From Spirosoma agri (GTDB lineage: Bacteria > Bacteroidota > Bacteroidia > Cytophagales > Spirosomataceae), in NCBI RefSeq assembly GCF_010747415.1, contig NZ_JAAGNZ010000001.1:2666001-2730000 (forward strand): 64,000 nt of DNA, in the 5' to 3' direction. Below, piece by piece: positions 24,355 through 34,427 of the stretch. The stretch's first letter is position 1. Each line of letters starts with the position of its first letter. The notes beneath the pieces are model-generated. The model did not search any database, had not been told where the DNA came from, and worked only from the letters and a program-made list of their open reading frames with translations. The translations under genes and the position numbers were made by a program.

Positions 24355-25390
24355 TCATGATTCATTTTGGTGAGGATACCGCAAAATAACGACTAGTTTT
24401 CTACGAAAAAAACGGATTGATCGAAAAAGATTATAAGTATATGTAAGTATGATCCACAAATACTCCATTATGCGTAAGAAATTCAACTTGAACTTAAATC
24501 GCCAATTTGGTGACATCGTTACGGTAATCCGAATCATTAGAACGATTTGGATTACTGCGTCTCAGCTTTCTCTACCACAGCGTATGACTAAATCCAGGTT
24601 GTGATTCAGCGGGATTGGTCAACCTGAAACTGATGCGCCCGTCCTACATCATCTACCATGGAAGTGGTGATACATACAGGCGCGTAATGGTACCTTAGAG
24701 TCAATGGTAAGGCTGGTTACTGACTTGATAGTAAGTTAGAAGGATGAAAAAAAATAGTATTTTTCTAATACGAACGCTAACTCATTTGTCGAATCCTTCA
24801 TACTAAGTTATTCATATCTACCCGAAAATTAGTGCTCCACTAATGCCACGGGTGTTCGGCTCGCGACGTATAGCAGGATAAGGTAATACGGGCACGGCAT
24901 GGTTTATAGTCAGCCGGGTAGCGAACAACGTTGCGGTCGTATGAAAAACAGACAGATTCGTTCATGTATGCCCGATACGGAGAAAAGACGCTGAATAGAG
25001 CGAACCAGATGGATAAAACCCGCAATCGGATTAAGTCGATGGAACCGAATCGGAAGCGTATGAAAAAATGATACTATTCTATTGTTTTCGTACCACGCCA
25101 GATCTGCCTTTCCATGCACCAGAACCGGAAAATATGAGCAGAAAGACGCCATAATCTGACTTTGGCTGAGAATGTTACCCAAATTTAAGTCGGTCGCCGA
25201 ATAATAAATACAAATTTTATACACCTTCAGACCCACGAAATGTGATTATTATTGCATGTACAGCGGATTACAGACCCCGATACCTACGCAATTCTATAGA
25301 AAACCGTTAGGTAAAAAGCTGAACGAAGGAATTAGATTCAATTCATACCTGTAATATAACTCTTTCAATCCTCTTGTTTGTCCACACTAT
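24355..25390. other. 1-kb regulatory gap upstream of the exopolysaccharide locus
   Basis: No gene supported; minus-strand frames here lack any family signal. Being over 1 kb, it is unusually long for this genome and is bounded by divergent genes. It should hold the promoters of the LytTR gene (minus) and the exopolysaccharide operon (plus), with space for a long 5' leader. I see no clear riboswitch or hairpin. Confidence 0.5.
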
Positions 25391-26179
25391 ATGAATAGAG
25401 CCTCTACCCTTCAGCTCACTGAGTCTACGTTTGTGTCGAATGACTGGGCCGATGACTTTGCTCCCCACACCCAGGAAATACTAGTAGAACCGGTTTCGAA
25501 ACCTAATAAACCAGCTCCGGCTCCCCACATCCAGTTACCGTGGGAGGCTGCCCAATACGTAGTTTCGTTACCCGTTGCTTCGTTCTACACGCGCTATGGC
25601 AAGCGGATGAGCGATGTGCTGATTGCTGGTGTTATCACCGTTTTTGTCCTGTCCTGGCTGATCCCCGTTGTTGGGATCCTGATCATGCTCGAGTCGCGGG
25701 GGCCGTTCTTCTTTATTCAGAAACGATCAGGCCGGCGAGCGGTGCCTTTTGCTTGCTTTAAATTTCGCACGATGCGCCACGCCCAACCAAGGAGCGGCTT
25801 CCGGCAGACGGAGCGGGAGGACGCCCGGGTTACGCGTCTGGGTCGCTTCCTACGCAAGACCAATCTGGACGAGATGCCCCAGTTCCTGAATGTCTTGATG
25901 GGTGATATGAGTCTGGTTGGCCCGCGTCCGCACGCCATTCCGCACGACGCCATGCACTGGTCAGAAACGGCCTATCGGGAACGGTATTGGGCGAAGCCGG
26001 GCATTACCGGGTTAGCGCAGGTACGTGGCTCGCGGGGAGCCACCGGCATGACACAACGGATGGATCATCGGGTGCGGTACGATCACGTGTACATTCCCCG
26101 GCAAACGTTTCTGCTCGATATGAAAATCTGTATGCGGACGGTGGGGCTCATGTTTACCGGTGATAAAAACGCCTGGTAA
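25391..26179 (+). CDS. Exopolysaccharide initiating sugar transferase (WcaJ/WbaP C-terminal type)
   Basis: A 262-aa bacterial sugar transferase that adds the first sugar phosphate to undecaprenyl phosphate at the inner membrane. After ~70 variable residues comes RYGKRMSDVLIAGVITVFVLSW, the membrane hairpin. The catalytic domain follows: FIQKRSGRRAVPFACFKFRTMR, RLGRFLRKTNLDEMPQFLNV, GDMSLVGPRPHAIPHD and YWAKPGITGLAQVRGSRG. It lacks the four-helix N-terminal domain of full-length WcaJ, as many minimal versions do. It is the first gene of the plus-strand polysaccharide locus. Confidence 0.93.
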   Translation: MNRASTLQLTESTFVSNDWADDFAPHTQEILVEPVSKPNKPAPAPHIQLPWEAAQYVVSLPVASFYTRYGKRMSDVLIAGVITVFVLSWLIPVVGILIMLESRGPFFFIQKRSGRRAVPFACFKFRTMRHAQPRSGFRQTEREDARVTRLGRFLRKTNLDEMPQFLNVLMGDMSLVGPRPHAIPHDAMHWSETAYRERYWAKPGITGLAQVRGSRGATGMTQRMDHRVRYDHVYIPRQTFLLDMKICMRTVGLMFTGDKNAW

Positions 26180-26379
26180 ATTCGGGCCGATCGATTGCGA
26201 ATGACCCGACTAACTACGCTGCCAACGGCACTGTAGAATCTGGAATCGGCGGTTCGGTTAGTTCCTGATTAATAGGCACAACCAGAATCGCCACTAGCTG
26301 AAGTGATAACGTTGCATCCACATGAAGGATTGCTAACTTTGTCCTTCACCAACTAAGTTCGGCCCCGGAGCCGTTGAGT

Positions 26380-27204
26380 ATGACAAAAGTTTTACTGAGA
26401 GTCAGGTACCGTACTTGTTTACTTCATGCCATTACCTGTTTTGTTCTAGCATCCATGTTCTACTCCTGTGCTACAACGAAGTCGATTACCTACTTTCAGG
26501 GGCAGGGGGCTACCGATACAGCCCGCTATGCAACATTGGCTACGCTTATCCCCCCGGTGTCGCGCATCCAGCCCAACGATGTCTTGGCGATTATCGTGAC
26601 CAGCCTGAGCGACGAATCAAACGCCCTGTTCAATATTCTGAATACAAGTTCCGTGCCATTGGCTACCTATGGATCGGGTACGGGAAATCAACCCCTGGGC
26701 TATCTGGTCGATCCGGCGGGGAATGTGGAGATGCCGCTGGTGGGCAAAGTGAAACTGAGTGGCCTGACGCTTGAAGAAGCGGGGGTGTTCATGAACGAAA
26801 AACTGTCGAAATACCTGAAAGAACCCACGGTAAACGTTCGACACCTCAATCACAAATTTACGGTCATTGGCGAAGTCACCCGTCCGGGAGTCTACAACCT
26901 GCTGGATAACCACCGGACGTTGCCCGAGGTGATCGGCATTGCCGGTGATCTAACGGTCTTTGGCCGACGGGACAACGTAATGATCCTGCGGACTACCGCC
27001 GATAAACGGGAAATCATCAAGGTTGACCTAACCAACCGCCAGGTACTCGACACACCGTATTATTTTATTCAAAACAACGATGTCGTTTACGTGGAATCAC
27101 GTCCTGGAAAGGTTACGCAGACGGATCGAACGATTCAACTGCTACCCATTTTTGTCAGCATAACATCGGCTGTGATAGTAATTGTCAATATCTTAGTGAG
27201 GTAG
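26380..27204 (+). CDS. Polysaccharide export outer-membrane lipoprotein (Wza-like)
   Basis: Start ATG 26380; an in-frame TTG six bases earlier is less likely. The signal ends in SMFYSCATTK, with the lipidated Cys near residue 30. The Poly_export domain follows (SRIQPNDVLAIIVTSL, GYLVDPAGNVEMPLVGKVKLSGLT), then an SLBB domain (FTVIGEVTRPGVYNLLDNHRTLPEVIGIAGDL). A C-terminal hydrophobic segment (LLPIFVSITSAVIVIVNILV) resembles the membrane anchor of many Bacteroidota homologues. It forms the export channel together with the Wzc-like protein encoded next. Confidence 0.94.
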   Translation: MTKVLLRVRYRTCLLHAITCFVLASMFYSCATTKSITYFQGQGATDTARYATLATLIPPVSRIQPNDVLAIIVTSLSDESNALFNILNTSSVPLATYGSGTGNQPLGYLVDPAGNVEMPLVGKVKLSGLTLEEAGVFMNEKLSKYLKEPTVNVRHLNHKFTVIGEVTRPGVYNLLDNHRTLPEVIGIAGDLTVFGRRDNVMILRTTADKREIIKVDLTNRQVLDTPYYFIQNNDVVYVESRPGKVTQTDRTIQLLPIFVSITSAVIVIVNILVR

Positions 27205-27248
27205 AGATGTCGTTTGTAGGGGAGCTTGGACGAAGAGCAGTTGACTAA

Positions 27249-29594
27249 ATGAGTAGCGTACGAATGACGGAAACGACCACTAATTTTCTGGGAGAAAAGG
27301 AAACTCCTTTTGATTTACGCTTATTCTTCCTCAAATACCTGCGGTACTGGTACTGGTTTGTCCTCTCTATTGGACTTACGCTGGGTGCAGCCTACTGGTA
27401 TTTACGTTACACTACGCCTATTTACCAAGTTAACGCTGTTCTATTAATTAAGAATCAGCCCAAAAGCTCGGCAGAAGATATTCTAAAAGAAGTAGAAGCG
27501 ACGCAGGGTAATAAGATTGTTGAAAACGAAATCGAGCTACTAAAATCACGTAGTCTGATGCTGCGTGTTGTTGACGACCTCAACCTAACTGTTGGTTATT
27601 TTAAACAGGGGGACGTGCGGAGCGATGAAGAAATCTACGGGACTTCTCCTATTTGGGTCTATTCGGGTAAATTGACATCAGCCGCTTATGAAGGACCGGT
27701 ATTTATCAAAATCCTGAACAAACAGCAGTATGAGTTACAAGATCAGGATGGGCAGCCTAAAGGACGATATGCTTTTAGCCAAAATGTGAACAACGAGTAC
27801 GGTAGGTTTCGGGTGTTCTTCAACGATTCACTCTATCACAATGATAATAATTTAATTAAAGTAGCTTTTTACGACCGCGAGAGTGTAGCGCAGCGTTACA
27901 AATCAGCCATAAAAGTAGAACTATTAAACCAGAAAAGTACAGTTCTTAAATTAACGCTCGACGATGCTGTACCGACCAAGGGCAAAGCGGTGCTTAACAA
28001 ATTACTCGAAGCGTATACATACTCGGCCCTAGCCGACAAAAACCGGGAAGCAACAAATACGCTTCAGTTTATTGATGAACGCCTTCGGCTGATAACCGGC
28101 GAACTCGATAACGTGGAACGCGATGTAGAAACGTATAAAAGCACTAAAGGCATTACGGACCTGAGCGCCGAAGGAAACCTGTTTCTGGGGGCAGTAAAAG
28201 ACAACGACGCTAAACTAAACGAAGTTGATATTCAACTTAAAGTACTGGACGGCGTCGAGAGCTACCTAAAAAGCAGTCAGAGTGGTGTTGCTCCGGCGAT
28301 GCTCACGGTTACTGATCCAATTCTGATTGAATTGCTGACGAAACTGAACGAGTTACAAACGCAGCAGGAAAAGTATGCCCGGACAACCCAACTCGACAAC
28401 CCATTTTTACAAACGGTTAACGCACAAGTCGCTAACACAAAAAGTGCGATTAAAGAAAGCGTGGATAATCAACGAAAAAACCTGCTGGTAACGCGTACGA
28501 GTCTTCAACAGTTAAACAATCGTTTCGAATCCTCAATCCGGACGATTCCGCGTAAAGAGCGTGAGTTTGTCAGCATAAAGCGACAACAGGGTATTAAAGA
28601 GAGCTTATACCTGTTGCTGTTGCAAAAAAAGGAAGAAACCGCTATTTCCTATGCCTCTACCGTTACCGATAGCCGGGTAGTTGATGACCCCTATAGCCCG
28701 CCTTATCCCATTAAGCCTAATAAGACGAACATATATTTAGTTGCCTTTTTGACCGGTTTACTATTGCCAATGGGTTTTATATCGGTTAAAAACCTGTTGA
28801 ACGACAAGGTACAATCCCGTAAGGATATTGAAAGCGAAACGGGGCTTGCCATCTTTGGCGAAATTATGAAAAAGCCCAAAGGGTTGAAAGATAATATTAT
28901 CGATGTGGCGCAGAATAGCGTTATCGCGGAGCAATTTAAAATACTTCGCGCCAATTTGCAGTATGCCGCCGGAGGAGAGGAGATGAACGATGGACAGGTG
29001 ATTCTGCTAACATCCTCTATTAGTGGCGAAGGGAAAAGCTTTGTTAGTATTAATCTGGCATCGAGCCTGGCATTGTTAAACAAAAAAGTTATTATCCTGG
29101 AATTGGATCTTCGAAAACCCAAAATTGCCAGCTACTTGGGTTTGACAACGGGTAAGAGCCGAGGCATATCAAACTACTTGATTGGACAGGCCGAAATTGG
29201 TGATCTGATTCATTCAACAGTCCTTCACCCGAATCTGTATTTAATCCCAAGCGGACCAATTCCCCCAAATCCATCGGAATTACTGTCAAACGGACGTATG
29301 AAGATTCTGCTGAGTGCGCTTCGTAAACAGTTCGATTATATCATTATTGATACACCACCCGTTGCGCTGGTAGCCGACGCACCATTGCTAGGGGCTTACG
29401 TGGATACCGCTTTCTATCTGGTTCGTTACGGCTACACACCCAAAACCTATATGGGCTTCCTGGCTAATTTACAGGCCAGTAAGAAATTCAAATCCTTGAA
29501 CGTAATCTTCAACGGCGTTGACTATCGCCACAGTCAAGACTATGGCTACGGTTACGGATACGCCTACAAATATGGCGAAGATTCAAAGAGCTAA
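27249..29594 (+). CDS. Wzc-like polysaccharide co-polymerase with BY-kinase domain
   Basis: A 781-aa inner-membrane protein. The Wzz domain with TM1 (near 33-54) is at the N-terminus. A long periplasmic coiled-coil part (about 260-450) follows, then TM2 (YLVAFLTGLLLPMGFISVK, near 490-515). The cytoplasmic kinase has Walker A SGEGKS at about 592-597, Walker A' LELDLRKPK and Walker B IIIDTPP near 700. The C-terminus carries a tyrosine cluster, YGYGYGYAYKYG, the expected autophosphorylation tail that controls oligomer state and chain length. No low-molecular-weight tyrosine phosphatase gene is in the window. Confidence 0.95.
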   Translation: MSSVRMTETTTNFLGEKETPFDLRLFFLKYLRYWYWFVLSIGLTLGAAYWYLRYTTPIYQVNAVLLIKNQPKSSAEDILKEVEATQGNKIVENEIELLKSRSLMLRVVDDLNLTVGYFKQGDVRSDEEIYGTSPIWVYSGKLTSAAYEGPVFIKILNKQQYELQDQDGQPKGRYAFSQNVNNEYGRFRVFFNDSLYHNDNNLIKVAFYDRESVAQRYKSAIKVELLNQKSTVLKLTLDDAVPTKGKAVLNKLLEAYTYSALADKNREATNTLQFIDERLRLITGELDNVERDVETYKSTKGITDLSAEGNLFLGAVKDNDAKLNEVDIQLKVLDGVESYLKSSQSGVAPAMLTVTDPILIELLTKLNELQTQQEKYARTTQLDNPFLQTVNAQVANTKSAIKESVDNQRKNLLVTRTSLQQLNNRFESSIRTIPRKEREFVSIKRQQGIKESLYLLLLQKKEETAISYASTVTDSRVVDDPYSPPYPIKPNKTNIYLVAFLTGLLLPMGFISVKNLLNDKVQSRKDIESETGLAIFGEIMKKPKGLKDNIIDVAQNSVIAEQFKILRANLQYAAGGEEMNDGQVILLTSSISGEGKSFVSINLASSLALLNKKVIILELDLRKPKIASYLGLTTGKSRGISNYLIGQAEIGDLIHSTVLHPNLYLIPSGPIPPNPSELLSNGRMKILLSALRKQFDYIIIDTPPVALVADAPLLGAYVDTAFYLVRYGYTPKTYMGFLANLQASKKFKSLNVIFNGVDYRHSQDYGYGYGYAYKYGEDSKS

Positions 29595-30168
29595 CAGAAT
29601 AAATGGGAATAAATCTGTAATCATAAAAAGGGATGTAAGCAGGAACATTAACAACATCCTGATAATCGTTGTATCAATAAAACGTATTCCCTGGTTTGTG
29701 TTATATATAAAGTCTCGTAACGAAAAACTAGTGGCGGAAAAGCTGCGTCAGTTGGACATAGAGGTATACTGCCCTGTAATAAAGACTCAACGTAAATGGT
29801 CGGATCGAATAAAGGTAGTTGAAGAGCCTCAATTTCGGTCTTACTGCTTTGTGAAGCTTCCTGAACCAGAACGCAATCGCGTATTTGCAGTGCCTGGTAT
29901 TGTTCGATATTTGTACTGGCTGAATAAACCAGCTATAGTACGGGATGTAGAGATTGAGGCAATCCAACTTATGCTGAATGAAGTAGATAACAATCAGTTG
30001 AAACTTACTCGACTCGAGACTGGGAGCCGGGCTAAGATTTGCTCTGGAACGTTTGCTCAGAGAGAGGGTATAGTAATGAGGCAAGAAGGTAAGATCACAG
30101 TGATTATGCTCGAAATTTTAGACATAATGATCAGCGTTGATTATAGTAAAACTATAATTAGATCATAG
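29572..30168 (+). CDS. UpxY-like NusG-family transcription antiterminator
   Basis: From ATG 29572 (overlapping the end of the Wzc gene by 23 nt) the product is 198 aa. After ~38 residues comes the NGN domain: WFVLYIKSRNEKLVAEKLRQ, VYCPVIKTQRKWSD, FRSYCFVKLPEPERNRVFAV and VRYLYWLNKPAIV. The degenerate KOW part is GSRAKICSGTFAQREGIVM. UpxY/LoaP-type proteins let RNA polymerase read through long polysaccharide operons. It sits at the border where the normal base composition changes to the AT-rich variable genes, so it probably governs the downstream genes. A frame start at 29518 lies fully inside wzc and is not needed. Confidence 0.9.
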   Translation: MAKIQRANRINGNKSVIIKRDVSRNINNILIIVVSIKRIPWFVLYIKSRNEKLVAEKLRQLDIEVYCPVIKTQRKWSDRIKVVEEPQFRSYCFVKLPEPERNRVFAVPGIVRYLYWLNKPAIVRDVEIEAIQLMLNEVDNNQLKLTRLETGSRAKICSGTFAQREGIVMRQEGKITVIMLEILDIMISVDYSKTIIRS

Positions 30169-30261
30169 ATAATTTGTTCGCACTTTTTTTTAGTACGCGA
30201 TAGTAAATAAAAGTTCTTCTTAAGTTCTGAAATTGGGACTGATAAGGCGAAGCTGTAAACA

Positions 30262-31560
30262 ATGAGAGCCTTAATACAAGCTATTTATACCAATCCGAAA
30301 TATGCCAATGCTTTTGAGTGGGGAAAGCTGGTAACTATTACGGGTGGGGCACAAATAACCATTCAAGTCATTGCACTATTAGGGGGTATTCTAACAATAC
30401 GGTTATTACCTACTCAAGAATATGCTTACTACACTATTGCTAATACAATGCTGGGAACAATGGCAGTGCTAGCAGATGGGGGTATTGCAATTGGTGTGAT
30501 GGCAACTGGGGGTAAAGTGTGGAATAACTATCAAAAATTAGGAACTGTTATCTCAACAGGTTTAAATCTTCGTAAGGCATTCGCCTTAGTAAGTTTTTCA
30601 CTAGTTACTCCTGTAGTATTTTTTTTACTGGACCACCATGGAGCAAATATTTTAGTCTCTTCGCTAATTATTCTATCTCTGCTTCCTGCTTTTTTGACAA
30701 CAATATATGGAACGTTACTTCAAATTCCACTAAAACTTCACCAATCCATTAAGCCACTGCAAAAGAATCAATTAGAAAATAGTATTATACGATTGATAAT
30801 ACTCAGCCTCTCTGTGTTTATTTTCCCTTGGGCGGGAACTGCTTTACTAGCATCAGGAATTCCTCAGATACAATCAAATAAGAGATTGAAAAAACTGGCT
30901 AACGCTTACGCTGATTTACAAGCAATTCCAGATAAACTGATAAGGGCAGAAATAATGGTATCGGTCAAACGGATATTACCTGATTCTATATATTACTGCT
31001 TGTCAGGTCAACTTACGATTTGGTTAATCTCTATATTTGGACAGACTTCTTCAATCGCTCAAGCAGGTGCCTTGAGCCGCTTCAATGCATCTCTAAGTGT
31101 GTTAACTTTGTTGTACTCAACACTCGTTGTGCCTCGTTTTGCTCGACTATCTGAAGACAAGCTTTTAATAGGCTTTTTCATTAAAGTTCAAATTCTATTA
31201 GCATTCGTTTGTATAGGAATAGTTAGCTGTAGTTGGTTGTTTAGCGATAAGCTTCTTTCTATATTGGGCGAAAATTACAGTCATTTGGAATCAGAATTAA
31301 CGATAAGCATTATAGGCGGTTGTACAAGCATATTATCTGGTGTAGCTTTTGGTTTGTATAGTTGCAGAGGTTTTGCTATCAGACCTATTATATTGATTCC
31401 AATCAATATAATAGCAACTATTGTTGGAATTTTTATTTTTGATTATTCAACTTTGTCCGGTATACTACTCCTAAACGTGTTTTTAGCTGGAGTCCAATTA
31501 GTTATTCACTTAATTTATGGATTCCTAAAGGTGAAGTCTATTTCTAAAAGCAACTATTAA
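30262..31560 (+). CDS. Wzx-type polysaccharide flippase
   Basis: A 432-aa polytopic membrane protein with about 12 hydrophobic segments. The typical MATE/Wzx start is GGAQITIQVIALLGGILTIR followed by LLPTQEYAYYTIANTM. It moves lipid-linked repeat units across the inner membrane. The gene is markedly AT-rich, starting the low-GC core of the locus. It begins 93 bp after the antiterminator gene. Confidence 0.88.
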   Translation: MRALIQAIYTNPKYANAFEWGKLVTITGGAQITIQVIALLGGILTIRLLPTQEYAYYTIANTMLGTMAVLADGGIAIGVMATGGKVWNNYQKLGTVISTGLNLRKAFALVSFSLVTPVVFFLLDHHGANILVSSLIILSLLPAFLTTIYGTLLQIPLKLHQSIKPLQKNQLENSIIRLIILSLSVFIFPWAGTALLASGIPQIQSNKRLKKLANAYADLQAIPDKLIRAEIMVSVKRILPDSIYYCLSGQLTIWLISIFGQTSSIAQAGALSRFNASLSVLTLLYSTLVVPRFARLSEDKLLIGFFIKVQILLAFVCIGIVSCSWLFSDKLLSILGENYSHLESELTISIIGGCTSILSGVAFGLYSCRGFAIRPIILIPINIIATIVGIFIFDYSTLSGILLLNVFLAGVQLVIHLIYGFLKVKSISKSNY

Positions 31561-31611
31561 TAAGACTTAATCGAAAAAAAGGTGAAATAACACATTTAAT
31601 TTAATAAAATT

Positions 31612-32265
31612 ATGATTAATTATAACGCTTTAAATATACCTGTTTTCAATAAAGTAACCGCTCAAGCTGCAAGTATATTAGACATAGGTTGCGGTACAGG
31701 AGAAATGGGTAACGCCCTCAAAAAACAGCAACCTCATCGTAAAGTATATGGTATTACATACTCCCAAAGCGAAATGCAAGTTGCTGAACAATACTTGGAT
31801 AAAGTATGGTTAGTAGACTTAAATGAGAAAATTCCAATTCTAAATACAGAGTTTGACTGTGTAATTTTGTCGCATGTTCTTGAACACACATATCAACCAA
31901 CACAAGTACTAGCGGGTTTTACTCCATATTTGAAAAATAGCGGTATGAGTATTGTTGCGCTTCCTAATATAATGTTTTACAAACAAAGATTAAAATTTCT
32001 TAGAGGTAAGTTCACTTATTCGCAAGAAGGAGGCTTAATGGATGTTACTCACTTTCGCTTTTTCGATTGGCCTTCAGCACAGCAAATGTGTATTGATGCC
32101 GGTTTTGAAATAGTTAGTAAAGAAGCAACAGGGATTTTCCCTTTACCTATATTTCGGACTTTGTTCCCTTCGATTGCAAAACGTATTGACAATTACTTCG
32201 TACGAGTTTATCCAGGTTTATTTGGGTTTCAGTTTATTTTTACCCTTCGTAAAGCCGTCCGCTAA
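31612..32265 (+). CDS. SAM-dependent methyltransferase
   Basis: A 217-aa class I methyltransferase. Motif I is ILDIGCGTGEMG (about residues 24-35), with VWLVDLNEKIP and FDCVILSHVLEHTYQP as later motifs. The fold has the typical cap around LKFLRGKFTYSQEGGLMDVTHFRFF. It probably methylates a sugar or an end group of the repeat unit, as similar genes do in O-antigen clusters. It lies between flippase and glycosyltransferase genes in the same AT-rich block. Confidence 0.87.
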   Translation: MINYNALNIPVFNKVTAQAASILDIGCGTGEMGNALKKQQPHRKVYGITYSQSEMQVAEQYLDKVWLVDLNEKIPILNTEFDCVILSHVLEHTYQPTQVLAGFTPYLKNSGMSIVALPNIMFYKQRLKFLRGKFTYSQEGGLMDVTHFRFFDWPSAQQMCIDAGFEIVSKEATGIFPLPIFRTLFPSIAKRIDNYFVRVYPGLFGFQFIFTLRKAVR

Positions 32266-32277
32266 ACGTTGTTAACA

Positions 32278-33261
32278 ATGGAACTTCCACTCGTGTCTGT
32301 CATTATTCCTACGTATAACTATGCTCATTATATCCTTGATGCAATAAATAGTTTAAAGCAACAAAGCTATTCTTGGGATAAAATCGAGGTGGTGGTGGTT
32401 GATGATGGATCAACTGATAATACAGAGGAACTACTAAATGTTCTTCAATCAGACGGTGAATTAATTTATATTCGTCAGAACAATCAAGGAAAAGCTTGTG
32501 CAACGAAGAAAGCTATATCTGTCTGCACTGGGAAGTATATTTTTAATTTAGATGCAGATGACTATTTTTTACATGATAAAATTAAAAATTTTGTTGAGAT
32601 TTTTGAGTTAAATTCAGATGTTGTTCATGTTGCCTCATCTGCAAACCTAATAGACAATAAAGAACAAAGTATGGGTATAGAAGATATTCCATTTAAAATC
32701 ACTGATAAAATAATTTCAGGAGTTGAATTACTGAAGTATTTTTATGAAAATAATATTCTTTTTGGGGGTGGATCGACATACGCGGCACGTACATCTATCC
32801 TTCAGTCAATTAATATTCCTTTAGAAGTTGATATGTACATTGACGAATTTTTATTATTAGCTGTTTTACCTTATGGGAAATCATTCATATTTAAGAATCC
32901 ACTATCCGTGTGGCGCGTACACTCATCTAACTACTCGTCTCCAAGAAGCTCTGATCAGAAAAAAATAATAGAAAAAAGTATACGAGCCATACAATCTTCA
33001 GATGCAATGCTATCTTATTTAAAGAATAATCACTTTGATGAGATCATAATAAAAATATATATGCTTAAAAACATCACTCAAAAACTTGTTTATAAAGAAG
33101 CTAAAGAAACCAAAAATATAAAAGATATTATGAGGTATATCTTCCAAATAGTATCCGAAATAGGCATTCATCCCAAATGGTTTGTCAGGTATTATATATT
33201 AAATCGACTATTACCATCGCCAATTTTTAAGCTACTAAGAAAATATAAGAATATTTCTTAA
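32278..33261 (+). CDS. Glycosyltransferase family 2
   Basis: About 327 aa from ATG 32278, 12 bp after the methyltransferase stop. It has the GT-A signature VSVIIPTYNYAHYILDAINS, then VVVVDDGSTDNTEEL and the DxD-type metal site FNLDADDYF. It transfers a sugar from an NDP donor to the lipid-linked repeat. The C-terminal third is lysine-rich and soluble. Very AT-rich. Confidence 0.92.
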   Translation: MELPLVSVIIPTYNYAHYILDAINSLKQQSYSWDKIEVVVVDDGSTDNTEELLNVLQSDGELIYIRQNNQGKACATKKAISVCTGKYIFNLDADDYFLHDKIKNFVEIFELNSDVVHVASSANLIDNKEQSMGIEDIPFKITDKIISGVELLKYFYENNILFGGGSTYAARTSILQSINIPLEVDMYIDEFLLLAVLPYGKSFIFKNPLSVWRVHSSNYSSPRSSDQKKIIEKSIRAIQSSDAMLSYLKNNHFDEIIIKIYMLKNITQKLVYKEAKETKNIKDIMRYIFQIVSEIGIHPKWFVRYYILNRLLPSPIFKLLRKYKNIS

Positions 33262-33301
33262 TAAAAGAGGTCATAAATACCTTATTAGTAAAAGAAGAGA
33301 C

Positions 33302-34426
33302 ATGCTAAACATAGTATTCCTCTGTCCTTCTCTCGAGCCTGGTCGGGATGGCGTGGGCGATTACACTCGTCAATTAGCTAGTGAATTAATTCTTCAAGGC
33401 CACCAAGTTTCCCTTGTTGCCCTGAATGATAAAGCACTTACTGATGAATGCATGGGAGTTCAAACAGCTAACGGTGTAAGCATTCCTGTTCTGCGCATAC
33501 CGGCTATCTGGTCGTCTAAACAACGATTTGAGCGGGCAAAGAAGTGGGTTGATACGATCGAGCCTGATTGGTTAAGTCTTCAATATGTTCCATTTGGCTT
33601 TCATAACAAAGGATTAACCTTTGGACTAGGTAATTATCTGAAGCAACTTGGCTGTGATAGAAAATGGCACATTATGTTTCATGAATTATGGGTAGGTATG
33701 GAACAAGAAGCTTCATTTAAGCATAAGATTTGGGGATTGTTGCAAGAAGCACTGGTTTATGCGTTATTAACTAAATTGGATCCCTCAGTTGTTCATACGC
33801 ACACGCAACTTTATCAACTCTCTATCGCTAAGGGTAATTCAAATGTAGCTATACTCCCATTACCCTCAAACATTCCTGTGTATTCCTACAATAACCAACT
33901 TCTCCATAAGGATAAAAAACTAGAGAGTACTATTTCTTTTGTAATATTTGGTTCAGTGCATCATGGTGCTCCTGTAAAAGAATTTGCAAGTGAAGTAAGT
34001 CACTTTTGCAAAAGTACTGGTCTTTTAGCTGAGCTAGTGCTTATTGGTAAATACAGTGTCGAACAACAACGATGGAAAAAAGCCTGGCTCGATCAAGCTT
34101 TAAGCGTAATTGATACTGGAGAGCAACCTGCTACAAAGGTTTCAGAGGCACTATCAAATGCAACTTTTGGAATTACAACTACCCCATTTGCCTTGGTAGA
34201 CAAAAGTAGTGTAGTTGCCACGATGAAGGCGCATGGCTTACCAGTTATTTGTGTTTCCCGGCCATGGAAACCGCGTAATAGTTTCATTTTAAAACTACCT
34301 ACTGGTATTCTCGATTATCAAGTAGGTAACTTAAAACAATATTTACTAACTCAACATAGTGAATTAAAATCTTATAAACTTGTTGAAATAGTTACTCAGT
34401 TTCTACATGATCTACACAATAATTAG
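33302..34426 (+). CDS. Glycosyltransferase, GT-B fold (GT4-like)
   Basis: A 374-aa protein with the GT4-type N-terminal loop GVGDYTRQLASELILQGHQV. The Rossmann half shows VIFGSVHHGAPVKEF and later GEQPATKVSEALSNATFG. The usual EAMACG motif is replaced by a diverged segment (MKAHGLPVICVSRPW), so the family call is weaker than for its neighbours. Probably part of repeat-unit assembly. Confidence 0.78.
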   Translation: MLNIVFLCPSLEPGRDGVGDYTRQLASELILQGHQVSLVALNDKALTDECMGVQTANGVSIPVLRIPAIWSSKQRFERAKKWVDTIEPDWLSLQYVPFGFHNKGLTFGLGNYLKQLGCDRKWHIMFHELWVGMEQEASFKHKIWGLLQEALVYALLTKLDPSVVHTHTQLYQLSIAKGNSNVAILPLPSNIPVYSYNNQLLHKDKKLESTISFVIFGSVHHGAPVKEFASEVSHFCKSTGLLAELVLIGKYSVEQQRWKKAWLDQALSVIDTGEQPATKVSEALSNATFGITTTPFALVDKSSVVATMKAHGLPVICVSRPWKPRNSFILKLPTGILDYQVGNLKQYLLTQHSELKSYKLVEIVTQFLHDLHNN

Positions 34427-34427
34427 T

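Noticed and set aside
24840-25236. Minus-strand frames in the gap before the exopolysaccharide locus
   Set aside because: No recognisable family, signal peptide or operon context; two overlapping frames compete, which points to chance.
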